The translations under genes were made by a program, and so were the position numbers. A model generated the notes under the pieces. That model saw nothing but the letters and a program-made list of their open reading frames with translations, did not search any database and was not told the DNA's origin. This document shows, piece by piece, positions 13,854 through 24,439 of a stretch of 25,800 nt of DNA. The stretch's first letter is position 1, and every line of letters begins with the position of its first letter. The DNA is from a virus. Location of the stretch: positions 1-25,800 of the IMG/VR virus record IMGVR_UViG_3300042368_002229; one strand, given 5' to 3'.

Positions 13854-14651
13854 TTAAATATCAACAAATCCTTCGCCCTCAACTGGACCCCTGCCTATCG
13901 TTTGAGGTACTCCATTTGTGCGAGTGCCCATTTGAATCATATTTTGAATTTGCGAGTCATAGTCATCAACAAGAGCATGCACTTTAGAGCCAATTCCATA
14001 ATATGGGATGCTTTCAAAAGGAGCAAAAGATGTCATTTTATGATGTTCGGATGGGTTTGGTAAATTATTAATTTGATAAATATTAGAAATTAAATCATTT
14101 AAATTATTTTTAAATTCACCATCATCGGCAGCAGAAGAAGAGGGACTTATTTCTGTTCCAGATTCTGTCTCTACGGATTTATCTTTATTTTTAGGATCTA
14201 ATAATTTTAGATATGTTTCCCATGATTGATATAAATTGGTATTAGTTCCAACTTTTCCGAAGTTTAATTTATTTTTAATTTCATCAATTACAGCTTGAGC
14301 TGATTGATTCATTCCAATTATTTTATATAAAGCAATAACAAATCCGACTTGATCTGTGTTTACAGAAGAATAAACATAGATAGGTCTTTTGCTGAAAATG
14401 TTTTTGATGTTATTTTTTAAGTAATTAACATCGCCCCTGGCAAATTCAGTTCCGCTAATTCCTACTTGAGTGTAAATGTCTCCAAATCCGGCTTGATTAA
14501 TATTTTCTTTAATTTTTTTATCAGTAGATTTATCAACACATAAAATGTTTTTTACATTAATAGTTTTTAAATACTTTAAAATATCTGGTGTCGGTGGGGG
14601 ACCGGCATAAATATCATTCCCAAGCGATTTATAAGATGTAAATTGAGCCAT
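13854..14651 (-). CDS. Degenerate dual-specificity-phosphatase-like protein
   Basis: 265 aa from ATG at 14651, two bases after the upstream stop; a TTG two codons earlier (14657) overlaps that stop and is an alternative start. No SD is visible. Residues 10-110 follow the dual-specificity phosphatase layout: NDIYAGPPPTPDILKYLKT, then NVKNILCVD, a middle strand-helix pair, and RPIYVYSSVNTDQVGFVIALYK where active enzymes have vHC-x5-R-tG. Here His is Tyr94, catalytic Cys is Ser95 and the phosphate-binding Arg is Gln101, while the final Gly103 and the following helix are kept. It should therefore be catalytically dead and perhaps act as a binding domain. Residues about 150-180 are a Ser/Asp/Lys linker; the C-terminus (185-265) is unrecognised. 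The fold call is by eye. Confidence 0.7.
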   Translation of the reverse strand: MAQFTSYKSLGNDIYAGPPPTPDILKYLKTINVKNILCVDKSTDKKIKENINQAGFGDIYTQVGISGTEFARGDVNYLKNNIKNIFSKRPIYVYSSVNTDQVGFVIALYKIIGMNQSAQAVIDEIKNKLNFGKVGTNTNLYQSWETYLKLLDPKNKDKSVETESGTEISPSSSAADDGEFKNNLNDLISNIYQINNLPNPSEHHKMTSFAPFESIPYYGIGSKVHALVDDYDSQIQNMIQMGTRTNGVPQTIGRGPVEGEGFVDI

Positions 14652-14653
14652 AA

Positions 14654-14962
14654 TCAATATAAGTGGTTTATAATATTATCTAAAACATTTTTAATATATC
14701 TGCTATCGTGACCAATTAAAATGGTTTTAATGAACGTAATAGACTGACCCATAGAAGAGCTAGCAGGTGTTTTCTTGGAAGAAATCTCGGTTGGGTTTAA
14801 TTTCCTAATCTTATCTCTCATTGATTTATAAACTTGAGGTCTTTTTTCCGGAGAAATTCTTGTTAATAAAAATTTAACAATTTCTGCAATGCCTTTTCCG
14901 GCAGATTCTGGAGAGCCCATTTCAATTGTAGCGGCGGCTAATTTAAACATTCTGTGATTCAT
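14654..14962 (-). CDS. Small conserved-position hypothetical protein
   Basis: 102 aa from ATG at 14962. The frame extends to an ATG at 14968, but that ATG lies immediately beside the SD; AAGGATGAAC gives correct spacing only for 14962. The gene overlaps the end of its upstream neighbour by 20 bp. The sequence starts MNHRMFKLAAATIEMG and has two or three helices with a Lys/Arg-rich middle (about 35-65) and a Ser/Thr linker. The KLAAA start resembles the openings of other proteins in the cluster. No family recognised. Confidence 0.72.
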   Translation of the reverse strand: MNHRMFKLAAATIEMGSPESAGKGIAEIVKFLLTRISPEKRPQVYKSMRDKIRKLNPTEISSKKTPASSSMGQSITFIKTILIGHDSRYIKNVLDNIINHLY

Positions 14963-15341
14963 GTTCATCCTTAGCTTGCATTTCTAACAAACAAATGCTT
15001 TCAATCTCATCAATGGGCGTGTTTTCAAGCAATGCTTTATCAAAAATTTTTTTAAATTTTTTCATTACCTCTTCTACGTTTTCCGAATTTGTTTTATTAA
15101 CATTTCTTAGATAGCTAGAATATGTAAGCTCTTCATCGTGATTGTGGTGATGATGACGGTTAGCCTTGGATTCTTTTTGATACTTTTTCACTCTCTCATC
15201 TTTATGCTTGAAAAATTCAATATCTTTTAAACGTTCTTGGGCTTCTGCTAAAGAGTGATAAGTACCCATGTTTTTTCCTTTTTCAGAAAAAACTCTCCAG
15301 GTATTTTGATTAATTTTTTTTATATATGATAATTTAATCAT
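14943..15341 (-). CDS. Small protein with a 'GK-x-hGtY-S-x-A-x-RL-x-x-hE-x-FK' domain
   Basis: 132 aa; its ATG overlaps the upstream stop as ATGA, so translation is probably coupled; no SD is visible. Residues 14-46 (TWRVFSEKGKNMGTYHSLAE ... RLKDIEFFKH) have the look of a short domain common in environmental phage proteins, where a beta-hairpin carrying Gly-Thr-Tyr is followed by an Ala/Arg helix; its function is unknown to me. Residues 63-68 are His-rich (HHHHNH) and then acidic. The C-terminal half is a charged helix. The His run is native to the gene: codons are mixed CAC/CAT. Confidence 0.78.
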   Translation of the reverse strand: MIKLSYIKKINQNTWRVFSEKGKNMGTYHSLAEAQERLKDIEFFKHKDERVKKYQKESKANRHHHHNHDEELTYSSYLRNVNKTNSENVEEVMKKFKKIFDKALLENTPIDEIESICLLEMQAKDEHESQNV

Positions 15342-15703
15342 TTTAATGATTGCATATAATTAAATTTTTCAGCAAAACCATCATATTCTTCTTCGTAAAT
15401 ATCTTTAATATATAGTTTTTCTTCTAATGCAACAATAGAACGAACGCTCCAAACATTAAGAAAAACTTTTGCAAATCTTCCCCTTTTTTCGACCAAAACA
15501 ATCAAAGAATCGCCAACGGCAGCAACTAACTTTCCCCGAATGACGTTTTTTTGCTCAATATCTTGTTCAGCAAATTTAGTTGTAGTTTTTACATCCCCAG
15601 AATAGACTTCTACTAATTGATCTTTTAAATGAACAATAACGGCAGCTGCATAGGGGTGAAGCTTTATATCTTCCATGTGAATATCATCGCCAGTTTCTAT
15701 CAT
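15338..15703 (-). CDS. Small beta-rich hypothetical protein
   Basis: 121 aa. Start at 15703 has GAGGA 5 nt upstream and overlaps the stop of the GH73-like gene as ATGA; the stop in turn overlaps the next gene by ATGA. The sequence alternates hydrophobic and polar residues (AAAVIVHLKDQLVEVYSG, GKLVAAVGDSLIVLVEKRG), indicating a small beta-barrel or sandwich with a C-terminal acidic helix. No family is recognised. Coupled translation with a virion hydrolase suggests a structural partner, perhaps neck or tail-associated. Confidence 0.8.
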   Translation of the reverse strand: MIETGDDIHMEDIKLHPYAAAVIVHLKDQLVEVYSGDVKTTTKFAEQDIEQKNVIRGKLVAAVGDSLIVLVEKRGRFAKVFLNVWSVRSIVALEEKLYIKDIYEEEYDGFAEKFNYMQSLK

Positions 15704-17650
15704 GAATTCCTCATTAAAAATTTTCTATGATTTGATTCGATTTCTTCATCAGAGATTTCATCTGCAAATGTAGGTAAATTTTCTGCTATTACAGTATATA
15801 CATTTTTATTAATTTTTTTATTAATTTCTTTTGATAATAAATTTGAAAGTTCAATTGCTGCTAGTTTAAAGTTACTTTCCGTATGTGCAATTGCTTGTAT
15901 TTGAATTTTATTATCTAATTTGTGCAATGTAGTTACACCTTTAAGATAATCCTGAATTAAATAACTTAAATTATTAGCATATTCTAAATTATCAGTTAAA
16001 TCGCTGCCTTCTACTTGAATTAATATTTTTTTCTCTGGATTATTTATTTTAAATATTGCATTTTTAACTAAATAAGTTAATGGAGATGCATATAATGTTT
16101 TTGATAATTCGTCTATTTTAGAAACAGATTGTTCCGCAGATCCAGGTGCGGAAACTTTCGAATCTTCTTTCTGTGGAGAAACTCTTGATAATTCGGGAAA
16201 TTTATCAGAGTATTTTTTTAAAAATCCATCATAAATAGATTTTACATTGCTAGTATATGTTTTAGGAGAAGCCGTATAATATTTTTCTTTTGATAATGTT
16301 TCAGAGGCTGCCACAGGCTTGCCTTCTTGAATTTTTTTAAAAGATTCTGGAAATTTATCTTTCAAAACCTTTAAGTAGTCTTTAAATCCATCCTCTAAAG
16401 TTGGGTGCGCTCTCCATTTCGCTCCCTTTAAAGGTGCATTTTTACCTTCAACTACTTCTATTGTATCCATTACATAATAAAAATTAGAACTATTTGAAAG
16501 CCATTTGTCAAATGCTTTAATATTTCCAACGTTATTTCCTTTGAATACATATTCTCTACCATGCTCCCAGGTAAGCTGAGCCCACATAAAGGCAAGCGTT
16601 TCTAAACTTGGAAGCTCTCCAATTAAATTTTGATATGCATCTTTTAGCATTTCCGCAACTTCATCTGGGCTATGAGGATTTAAAGTATTTTTAATATCAA
16701 CTCTTTTTGCTTTAATATTAGACTCTGATGATAGAGCGTTTTTAATAATTTTTGAATAAAAATCTTTTCTAACTTCTGAAATAGAAGACAATGATCCAGA
16801 AGATCCGGAAACAACTTTTATAACCTCAGTTTTTCTAAGGATAAATCTTTTATCATTAGTAAGTGTAGGATCAATTAACACTACATCTGCTTTAATTTTA
16901 ATATTCGTATCTGGAATAATAAAATCATCAGATAAAACAGAAAGCAATAAGTGACCTATAGTTGCAGATTTGCTTTGAGATGGAACTTGATATGCCACAT
17001 ATCCAATGGTTCCATTTAAAATGGCTTTAGCTAGTCTATTATAAAATTCTTCATTAATTTTATCTTCCATGTCTTCTAAAGAAATATTTAAACTGCCTTT
17101 GATAGCTTTATTTAATTTTTCTTTTAATGCATCTTGAGCTGATGGGGTAATTGTTATTGAAAAATTATTATAATTTAAATTTTTGTAGTAATTACTGTCT
17201 GAAAATTTAATATTAATAGATTTTTTTAATGGCAAGTCATAATTGTGCTCTTCCATTAATTTTTCGTATTCATTTACAACTTCTGAAGTTAATGAGCGAA
17301 AAGATTTTACACGACCAGTAACACTACTTACTATTCCAGCTTGGTCTAAATTTTTATCAGTTTTTATTAAAGTCTTGTCTAATAATTCTTTTAAAACTTT
17401 TAGCTCTGAACGATATTCTTCTAGCTCTTTATCTTTAATAGCTTCTTGGACTTTTTCAATTTGTTGTTTAATTTCATCTAATGTTGAAGAGTATTCGGCA
17501 GATTCTGTTTCTAATTTTTCAACTTCTTCTTTAAATTCTGGAGAAAATTGTGTCTTTAACCAATTTTTTAATCGGCGCAAGACTCCGGCAACCTTAACGA
17601 TTTGATCGTCAGGTAATCTGCTTAATTGGCTGCTGGATATTTTAATTAAT

Positions 17651-17658
<8 letters not shown>
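15700..17658 (-). CDS. Virion-associated peptidoglycan hydrolase-like protein (GH73-like glucosaminidase domain)
   Basis: 652 aa; GAGGGA precedes ATG at 17658, and the gene overlaps its upstream neighbour by 8 bp. Residues 41-105 are coiled coil. Residues about 345-485 fit the glucosaminidase (GH73/FlgJ-like) pattern: WAQLTWEHGREY with the probable catalytic Glu365, KGNNVGNI (N375, N376), an expected 'AKWRAHPTLEDGFKDYLKVL' substrate-side segment (about 413-432), and KEKYYTASPKTYTSNVKSIY (458-476) in place of the family's gYyTAd..Y motif. It would cut glycan strands in the host wall during entry or exit. A Ser/Pro linker and a C-terminal domain of unknown role (510-652) follow. It lies among structural genes, not beside a holin, which favours a virion-borne rather than a lysis role. 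Confidence 0.78.
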
Positions 17659-19291
<1,633 letters not shown>

Positions 19292-19349
19292 ATTAATTTT
19301 CCTGAGCTTATATTAACTACCAACTATGTCAATTTATTACTATTTAAAT
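19292..19349 (-). promoter_or_regulatory. 58-bp gap with a weak promoter-like TTGACA
   Basis: The minus strand contains TTGACA followed 14 nt later by TATAAG, just upstream of the SD of the 546-aa gene. The spacer is shorter than the usual 16-18 nt, so promoter function is doubtful. No terminator hairpin follows the portal gene here. Confidence 0.25.
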
Positions 19350-21071
19350 TTAAACTCCTGGTGGAGGTGGTGGTGGAACTCCTCCACCTCCCTCGGAGCC
19401 TTCAGGAGCTGCTGTAGATGAATCTTCTCCTGGCAATAGAACTTCTGGAGCCTCTGGAATTTCATCATTATCGCCCAATGCTCTAAGCTCATTCAATGAC
19501 ATCTTCTCCAGTGAAATCTTCTCTTTTGCCAAAATGGCTTCATCAATAGATTCTTGACGAATTCTTCTTTGCTCATCTTCCCAGTCCAATCCAAGGGAAC
19601 GATACAAGGTATGAAGACTGGCTTTTTTATTATTTGTATCTTGGGTCATATTCATTAGATTTTGAATATAATCGCCCATATCGAACATGCTCATGTGGTT
19701 CCAGTCAATTTCTGGAACAATTAATCTTTTCTCTTCGCCATCATAATCATAAAAATCATTAATAATGCTAATTGGTGCAAATATTTTTCTTCTTAACCAA
19801 TTCGTTAACATGTTTCTAAATTGAGTGTATCTCTGACGCAATACATCTAATCCAACCGAGCCGTTAGCATATGTTGTATCACTGCCGCCATCCATGATAA
19901 CAGAAGGCACCATTAATGCTGTAAATATTTCTTTTACTAATTGAGCTACAATGCTTGAATCATCATAAATAGCTCCACCGCTACCAATTTTCTCTACCGC
20001 AACATCTTGATGGGTAAATATTTTAAAGTTTCTATCGGCTTCGGCAGCTTCCCAAATATCACGATAAGAAGAAATATCTTCTGGACTTGGTTTAAACTCT
20101 GCGCTTCCAATTTTAACTAATGTCAAAGGATTGACCATCGATACTGCTTGAGTATACTTAGCTTCTCTAAATTGATCAAATAGCATCAGAGCTTTAAATG
20201 CAGGTACGATTAATCCTGTGCCGCGAGTTTCATAGGGTGAAATTCTTCGGGCTAAATGAGAGCAATTAAAATTGTCTAAAGGAATATTTTCACCTTTTCT
20301 GACTCTTTCTACAATTGCCGGATCTAATTTTGATCGCTGCATAATATCAGCAGGGGAATTTCCTGTAATAATCTTTTTAAGATTTTCATCAGGGCGCAAA
20401 CTAATTACTGGATCTCCGCCCAAAGAATTTTGAATAACAACATAATCTGGATTTTGAATAATTAATCGGCTCCATTTGCCTTTATTCTGATCTAGCTCGG
20501 CATATACAATGGCTTCACCTAAAATCCAATATTCTTGAGCAATTTGAACAATCATATCCATTAAATTAATTTCTTCAATCATTTCCGAGAAGAATTTTTC
20601 AACTTTTGGATTTTTACATTTAATATTTAATTTTGCTACTGGATAAGTGGAGTGCAGCGTACATGCATTATGAACAAACGGATTTAATGCAAAGAATGCA
20701 CGGCTCCAAGCATTAATAGTTGCTCGGTCTCTGGGAAGGCTTAAATTGCTATATAGCCATAAAGGAGAGTAAACCTCGCTAGCCTGATGTACTACTCCAC
20801 CGCCTCCACGCCAACTAGCACCAGCCCCGCCAGTTCCCATGGAATCATAATTGCTTGCTTTTTTAGAAAATCCAGCAGAAATACCGCTCAAATATGAATT
20901 TAGATTAGAATCTGCTGATTTAGTTACGCCTTTTTCGACAAATAAACCCTTATTAAGTTCGTCTTCTAACATGGCTCTGCGATACTGAGAAACGTTTTTT
21001 GCCATGTTATTTGTAATAAATGGTTTTAAATCCTGTCGAGGAACAAAAGAGCCATTTTTAAATTCAGTCAT
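19350..21071 (-). CDS. Portal-like protein
   Basis: 573 aa; AGGAAGG precedes ATG at 21071. Portal features read in order: a Gly-rich N-terminal loop (76-93), an aromatic 'hinge' region PLWLYSNLSLPRD (103-115), INAWSRAFFALNPFVHNACTLHSTYPV (119-145) and the stretch EKFFSEMIEEINLMDMIVQ with EYWILGEAIVYAELD and KGKWSRLIIQNPDYVVI (158-213), which is the familiar portal core ('e.~~~Gea..' then 'W..~~~~~pd.v.v'). It continues with a long helical stem/clip part, YDYDGEEKRLIVPEIDW (about 440-460), and ends with a Gly/Pro tail including six consecutive prolines. It forms the dodecameric DNA channel that binds the terminase. Position downstream of terL and its length agree. Exact family not identified; some phages have unrelated proteins of similar layout, but portal is the best call. 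Confidence 0.82.
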   Translation of the reverse strand: MTEFKNGSFVPRQDLKPFITNNMAKNVSQYRRAMLEDELNKGLFVEKGVTKSADSNLNSYLSGISAGFSKKASNYDSMGTGGAGASWRGGGGVVHQASEVYSPLWLYSNLSLPRDRATINAWSRAFFALNPFVHNACTLHSTYPVAKLNIKCKNPKVEKFFSEMIEEINLMDMIVQIAQEYWILGEAIVYAELDQNKGKWSRLIIQNPDYVVIQNSLGGDPVISLRPDENLKKIITGNSPADIMQRSKLDPAIVERVRKGENIPLDNFNCSHLARRISPYETRGTGLIVPAFKALMLFDQFREAKYTQAVSMVNPLTLVKIGSAEFKPSPEDISSYRDIWEAAEADRNFKIFTHQDVAVEKIGSGGAIYDDSSIVAQLVKEIFTALMVPSVIMDGGSDTTYANGSVGLDVLRQRYTQFRNMLTNWLRRKIFAPISIINDFYDYDGEEKRLIVPEIDWNHMSMFDMGDYIQNLMNMTQDTNNKKASLHTLYRSLGLDWEDEQRRIRQESIDEAILAKEKISLEKMSLNELRALGDNDEIPEAPEVLLPGEDSSTAAPEGSEGGGGVPPPPPPGV

Positions 21072-21111
21072 TACGCAACCTTCCTGATAATAATTTCATA
21101 TAATGTTAAGC

Positions 21112-21126
21112 GCTAGTTAAACTAAC
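21112..21126. promoter_or_regulatory. Operator-like palindrome and shared GTTAAACTAA element
   Basis: GCTAGTTAAACTAAC is a 15-bp imperfect palindrome with one mismatched pair around a central A. The 10-mer GTTAAACTAA in it recurs at 13844-13853 in another gap and at 3249-3258 inside a gene, each with AGCG at most a few bases before it. It lies between the divergent portal and phoH genes, so it could be a control site for either. Confidence 0.4.
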
Positions 21127-21141
21127 TATAACCTAAAGGAG

Positions 21142-21171
21142 TTACAGATCATCTATTGAAAATGCTATAAT
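21142..21171 (+). promoter_or_regulatory. Sigma70-type promoter for phoH
   Basis: TTACAG at 21142-21147 and TATAAT at 21166-21171 with an 18-bp spacer; TG at 21163-21164 forms an extended -10 (TGCTATAAT). This is the best promoter match in the window and points at phoH, the only plus-strand gene. The expected start of transcription, near 21178, leaves a leader of about 45 nt. Confidence 0.7.
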
Positions 21172-21221
21172 AATAGTCTTTTTAAAATCTGAATTTTAAC
21201 TCTAAAATGGCTATCATATAA

Positions 21222-22535
21222 ATGAAAAAAATATACATACTAGACACTTCAGTACTCGTTCAAAATCCATCGTGCCTAAACGAAATATCAAATTCGACAT
21301 TAATCTTGCCAATTACTGTGCTGGAAGAGCTTGATAAATTAAAATCTTATAGGGAAGAAGTTGGCAAAAACGCCAGAATGTTAATCAAACAAATTGATAA
21401 ACTTTCTTCTGAAGGTGATTTCCAAAGTGGAATAAATCTTCCATCTAATTCGATATTAAAAGTTGATGTTTCTGATGAAGGCTTCATAGGAAAAGATGAA
21501 ACCTATGGAGACAATAAAATCTTAGCATGTGCCTTAAAATATAAAAAAGGCAAAACTGTTCCTACTCTTTTATCTGCAGATCTTAATTTAAGAATCAGAG
21601 CAAAGGCATTAGGAATAAAAGCTGAAGATTATATTGAAAAGGGAGCAAAAACTTCAGAGTTTTATTCTGGAATTGCTAAAATTCACCACGAAGATGCTTT
21701 TCAAGAATTAATGGAAAAAAGTTCTTTTAATCCAAAAAACTACAATATAAAATTGCTACCAAATGAATTTGCTTTGTTTGTAGATGAAAATGGATACGAA
21801 CTAGGATTGGCTCGAAAAGTATCTGATGACAAAGTAAAGCTTGTAAAAAAACAAAGTGTCTGGGGAATTCATCCCAGAAGCAATGAACAAGCATGTCTTG
21901 TAGATCTATTAATGGACTCTAGTCTTCCATTAGTTACTGTTATGGGTCAAGCAGGTTCCGGTAAAACGTTGGTAGCCTTAGCAGCAGCACTAGAGCTGGT
22001 GCTAGAAAAACAAAAATATGATAAGTTAATTATTTATCGCCCAGTAGAAGTTATTGGAAAAGAACTTGGCTATATGCCAGGAAATAAATATGAGAAAATG
22101 GAACCATACTTTCAAGCAATCTTTGATTCTTTTGAAGCCTTGCTAGCTAGTAATACTGGCGGAAAAGATAAAAATAAAACTACTTTAACCTGGCGAGATA
22201 ATTTAGAATATTTTATTAAAAAAGATAAAATAGAACTTGATGTTCTTGCTTATGCTCGTGGTAGAAGCCTTGCAAATGCGCTCATTATTATTGATGAGGC
22301 TCAAAATTTACCATCTAGCGCTGCCAAAACATTACTAACTAGATTGGGCGCAGGTAGCAAAATTGTATGTACTGGCGATATTGAACAAATTGACGTAAAT
22401 AATTTAGATGCTATAAATAACACTATCAGCACAATAGTAGAAGCTTTTAAAGGGTCTAAATTGGCTGGTCATATCTCTCTAGTTAAGGGAGAGCGTTCAG
22501 AACTTGCTAATGAGGCAATTAAATTACTAACGTGA
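21222..22535 (+). CDS. phoH: PIN-PhoH fusion ATPase
   Basis: 437 aa. N-terminal PIN domain (about 1-135): YILDTSVLV with Asp8, LEELDKL with Glu35/Glu36, GDNK with Asp97 and LLSADLNLRIRAKA with Asp120, the acidic residues of a metal-dependent RNase. C-terminal PhoH ATPase (about 215-437): GQAGSGKT Walker A (242-249), LIIIDEAQ Walker B (354-361) and TGDIEQID (384-391). Two-domain PIN-PhoH (PhoH2-like) proteins bind and unwind or cleave RNA; phoH genes are frequent auxiliary genes in phages, their role uncertain. It is the only plus-strand gene, placed antisense between terL and the portal, with its own promoter and terminator. There is no SD before ATG at 21222; the leader is AT-rich with a five-codon ATG...TAA frame ending at the ATG. 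All key residues are present. Confidence 0.93.
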   Translation: MKKIYILDTSVLVQNPSCLNEISNSTLILPITVLEELDKLKSYREEVGKNARMLIKQIDKLSSEGDFQSGINLPSNSILKVDVSDEGFIGKDETYGDNKILACALKYKKGKTVPTLLSADLNLRIRAKALGIKAEDYIEKGAKTSEFYSGIAKIHHEDAFQELMEKSSFNPKNYNIKLLPNEFALFVDENGYELGLARKVSDDKVKLVKKQSVWGIHPRSNEQACLVDLLMDSSLPLVTVMGQAGSGKTLVALAAALELVLEKQKYDKLIIYRPVEVIGKELGYMPGNKYEKMEPYFQAIFDSFEALLASNTGGKDKNKTTLTWRDNLEYFIKKDKIELDVLAYARGRSLANALIIIDEAQNLPSSAAKTLLTRLGAGSKIVCTGDIEQIDVNNLDAINNTISTIVEAFKGSKLAGHISLVKGERSELANEAIKLLT

Positions 22536-22538
22536 AAA

Positions 22539-24407
22539 TCATCTCCATCTAGGTAAATAACCTAAAGTAATTGGAGGATCTTTACTAGCCCCGGCTTCTT
22601 TATAGTTGTCGGGGTTTTTAATTTTAAAATTATTGCTTGCTAAAGATAAAGCTCCAACATAAGCATATGTTAGACCCATAAGACCGTCATTGGGAATATG
22701 ACCTTTTACATATTTAGTCATAGGCTCTCCGCTGCGGTCATAAGTTACTTTAGTATCCATGCTAGCGCAATGCTCTACTAGCCAAGCAATTTTTTCATAA
22801 TCTTTATAAGGAAATTTAATTTCTCCTCTTTTAAATTTTTCAAATATTTGCTCTAATACATAATCTTTTTCAAAAATAACTGTATTTAAATTATCTTCTT
22901 CTTTTAAGCGATATTTGCCAGTTACATTGTGCAATCCGCTTGCGGCTAAAAATTTATGACCATATCTTTTTTGTAATATTTTACAAATTTCATATCCGAA
23001 TCCAATATCGCCCAGTGCTAAATCTGGATTGTAACGTCTAAATAGCTGTTCAGCTCTTTCAACTTTATAATCTAAATCATTTTTCATGAACCTTTCAGCC
23101 CATGCAACTCTAAATAACTTTGGACCTTCTTGAACAAGAACAATGGCAACGCTATAAGATTTTCCCCCAGAAGACTCTTCATCTCCTAAACCCGAATCTT
23201 CTACTTTTTGACCCCAGTCAAACCCGATAATAATTTTTCTATCAGGGCTAGATGACAACCTAGAGGCTAACATCATAGTTTGCTCGCCACAAATATGATC
23301 AATTTCATCAGTGGTAATTGGTTGACTTGTACCAGAATAAAATTCTCCTAAAATTTCATTTCGATAAGCTCTCTCAGTATTTACGGGATGATTCTCTGGC
23401 TTTTCCCCAATAACTTTCCATCTTGGAAAATTTGGAATATATAATTGATTTAAATGATACCCCATATATTGGGATTTAGGATCTTTATTATAACAGACCC
23501 ATTTTCCTCTTTTTGCAGCTGCTCTTTTATCTTGCTCATGTCCGCAATGGACACATTTAACTATAAAACCATGGCTTGGATGAGATTCAGGCAAAGAGTC
23601 TTCTATCCAAATATTTTCCCAATCATCGCTTCCTGGGGTGTATAAAGGAAAATCTTGTTCACATTTTTCACAACCTAAATGATAAAATTGTTGATTTGAC
23701 ACTGACCAGCGCTTATGAAAATCAGAGCCTTTTTTCTTAGGAGTGCCAAAATAAAATTGGACGCCATCTCCAGTTGCTCCATATTGAGCCTGAGTTAAGC
23801 TTTTTGTGGCGTTTTCAATTGCGGCAGTCCGCATGTCCTGAATTTCATCACCTAAGAAAATGTCAGCAGTAATACCACGTAAACGATCTCCGGTTAACCC
23901 CGTTGATTCAATAAATATGTGATTCCCTCCTTGAAAATACTTTAATTGCTGAGAGTCAGCGTCAGGCATTATCCTAGTTTCAATATAAGGTATTTTTTTA
24001 ATTTTATCTTTAGGAGAATCTACCAGCTTAGAAGTATTCACTACTGTATCAAATTTAGTAACAGAAAATCTTCTTGCCATTTCCAATTGAGGAAAGCAAT
24101 GCATAATTCGTATGGGGGGCTTGGTTTTAGTGCCGTACTGACCAGATGCTAATAAAAATAATTCAATAAATAATGCCGCCATAGTACCACCGACTTGGCG
24201 ACCTTTAAGAAAGATGACTTTTTTACCTTTTCTAGTTAGAGCGGTGACTCCAACATATCGATAAATATCAATGTATGGCTCCCAACCATCTCTTAATTTT
24301 AAGGGCTTTCCATCAATTGTAAGATATTTTTCACACCAATAAACAGGATCCATTTCTAGGATCTTTTCTTTCATCTCTAGAAAAAGATCTTTTTCTTTCT
24401 TGCTCAT
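22539..24407 (-). CDS. terL: Terminase large subunit (lambda gpA-like ATPase-nuclease)
   Basis: 622 aa. ATPase: KGRQVGGT (68-75) is a gpA-type Walker A variant in which the conserved Lys stands before the loop; DIFLGDEIQD (182-191) is Walker B with Asp187/Glu188. Then FYFGTPKKKG (218-227) and a zinc ribbon C246-x2-C249 ... C285-x2-C288, a feature of GpA-type terminases. Nuclease: KIIIGFDWGQ with Asp397, LALGDIGFGYE with Asp467 and HIPNDGLMGLTYAY with Asp574, a RuvC/RNase H triad. The enzyme cuts concatemeric DNA and drives it through the portal. It ends 3 bp from the phoH stop; the phoH terminator lies inside its last codons. The start at 24407 follows AAGAAAGAAAAATTA, a weak SD; no better Met is near. 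Confidence 0.93.
   Translation of the reverse strand: MSKKEKDLFLEMKEKILEMDPVYWCEKYLTIDGKPLKLRDGWEPYIDIYRYVGVTALTRKGKKVIFLKGRQVGGTMAALFIELFLLASGQYGTKTKPPIRIMHCFPQLEMARRFSVTKFDTVVNTSKLVDSPKDKIKKIPYIETRIMPDADSQQLKYFQGGNHIFIESTGLTGDRLRGITADIFLGDEIQDMRTAAIENATKSLTQAQYGATGDGVQFYFGTPKKKGSDFHKRWSVSNQQFYHLGCEKCEQDFPLYTPGSDDWENIWIEDSLPESHPSHGFIVKCVHCGHEQDKRAAAKRGKWVCYNKDPKSQYMGYHLNQLYIPNFPRWKVIGEKPENHPVNTERAYRNEILGEFYSGTSQPITTDEIDHICGEQTMMLASRLSSSPDRKIIIGFDWGQKVEDSGLGDEESSGGKSYSVAIVLVQEGPKLFRVAWAERFMKNDLDYKVERAEQLFRRYNPDLALGDIGFGYEICKILQKRYGHKFLAASGLHNVTGKYRLKEEDNLNTVIFEKDYVLEQIFEKFKRGEIKFPYKDYEKIAWLVEHCASMDTKVTYDRSGEPMTKYVKGHIPNDGLMGLTYAYVGALSLASNNFKIKNPDNYKEAGASKDPPITLGYLPRWR
22589..22625 (+). terminator. 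Intrinsic terminator of phoH inside the 3' end of terL
   Basis: CCCCGGC (22589-22595) pairs with GTCGGGG (22608-22614), with one G-T pair, around a 12-nt loop, followed by TTTTTAATTTT on the plus strand. It lies about 55 nt after the phoH stop, where a terminator would be expected, even though the same bases encode the terminase C-terminus. In the minus direction the bases after the stem are not T-rich, so terL transcription should pass. Confidence 0.75.
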
Positions 24408-24439
24408 TAATTTTTCTTTCTTAAAAATTTAAGAAATTA

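Noticed and set aside
15137-15156. HHHH run in the 132-aa protein as an engineered His-tag
   Set aside because: Mixed codons, flanking acidic native sequence and internal position show a natural His-rich segment.
21207-21221. Five-codon ATG GCT ATC ATA TAA leader before phoH
   Set aside because: No SD and very short; chance in AT-rich DNA is likely, so it is not called as a regulatory leader.
24183-24206. Loss of the Walker A lysine in the terminase as a sign of a dead enzyme
   Set aside because: GpA-type terminases use a variant motif with Lys placed before the loop; the Walker B and nuclease acids are all intact.
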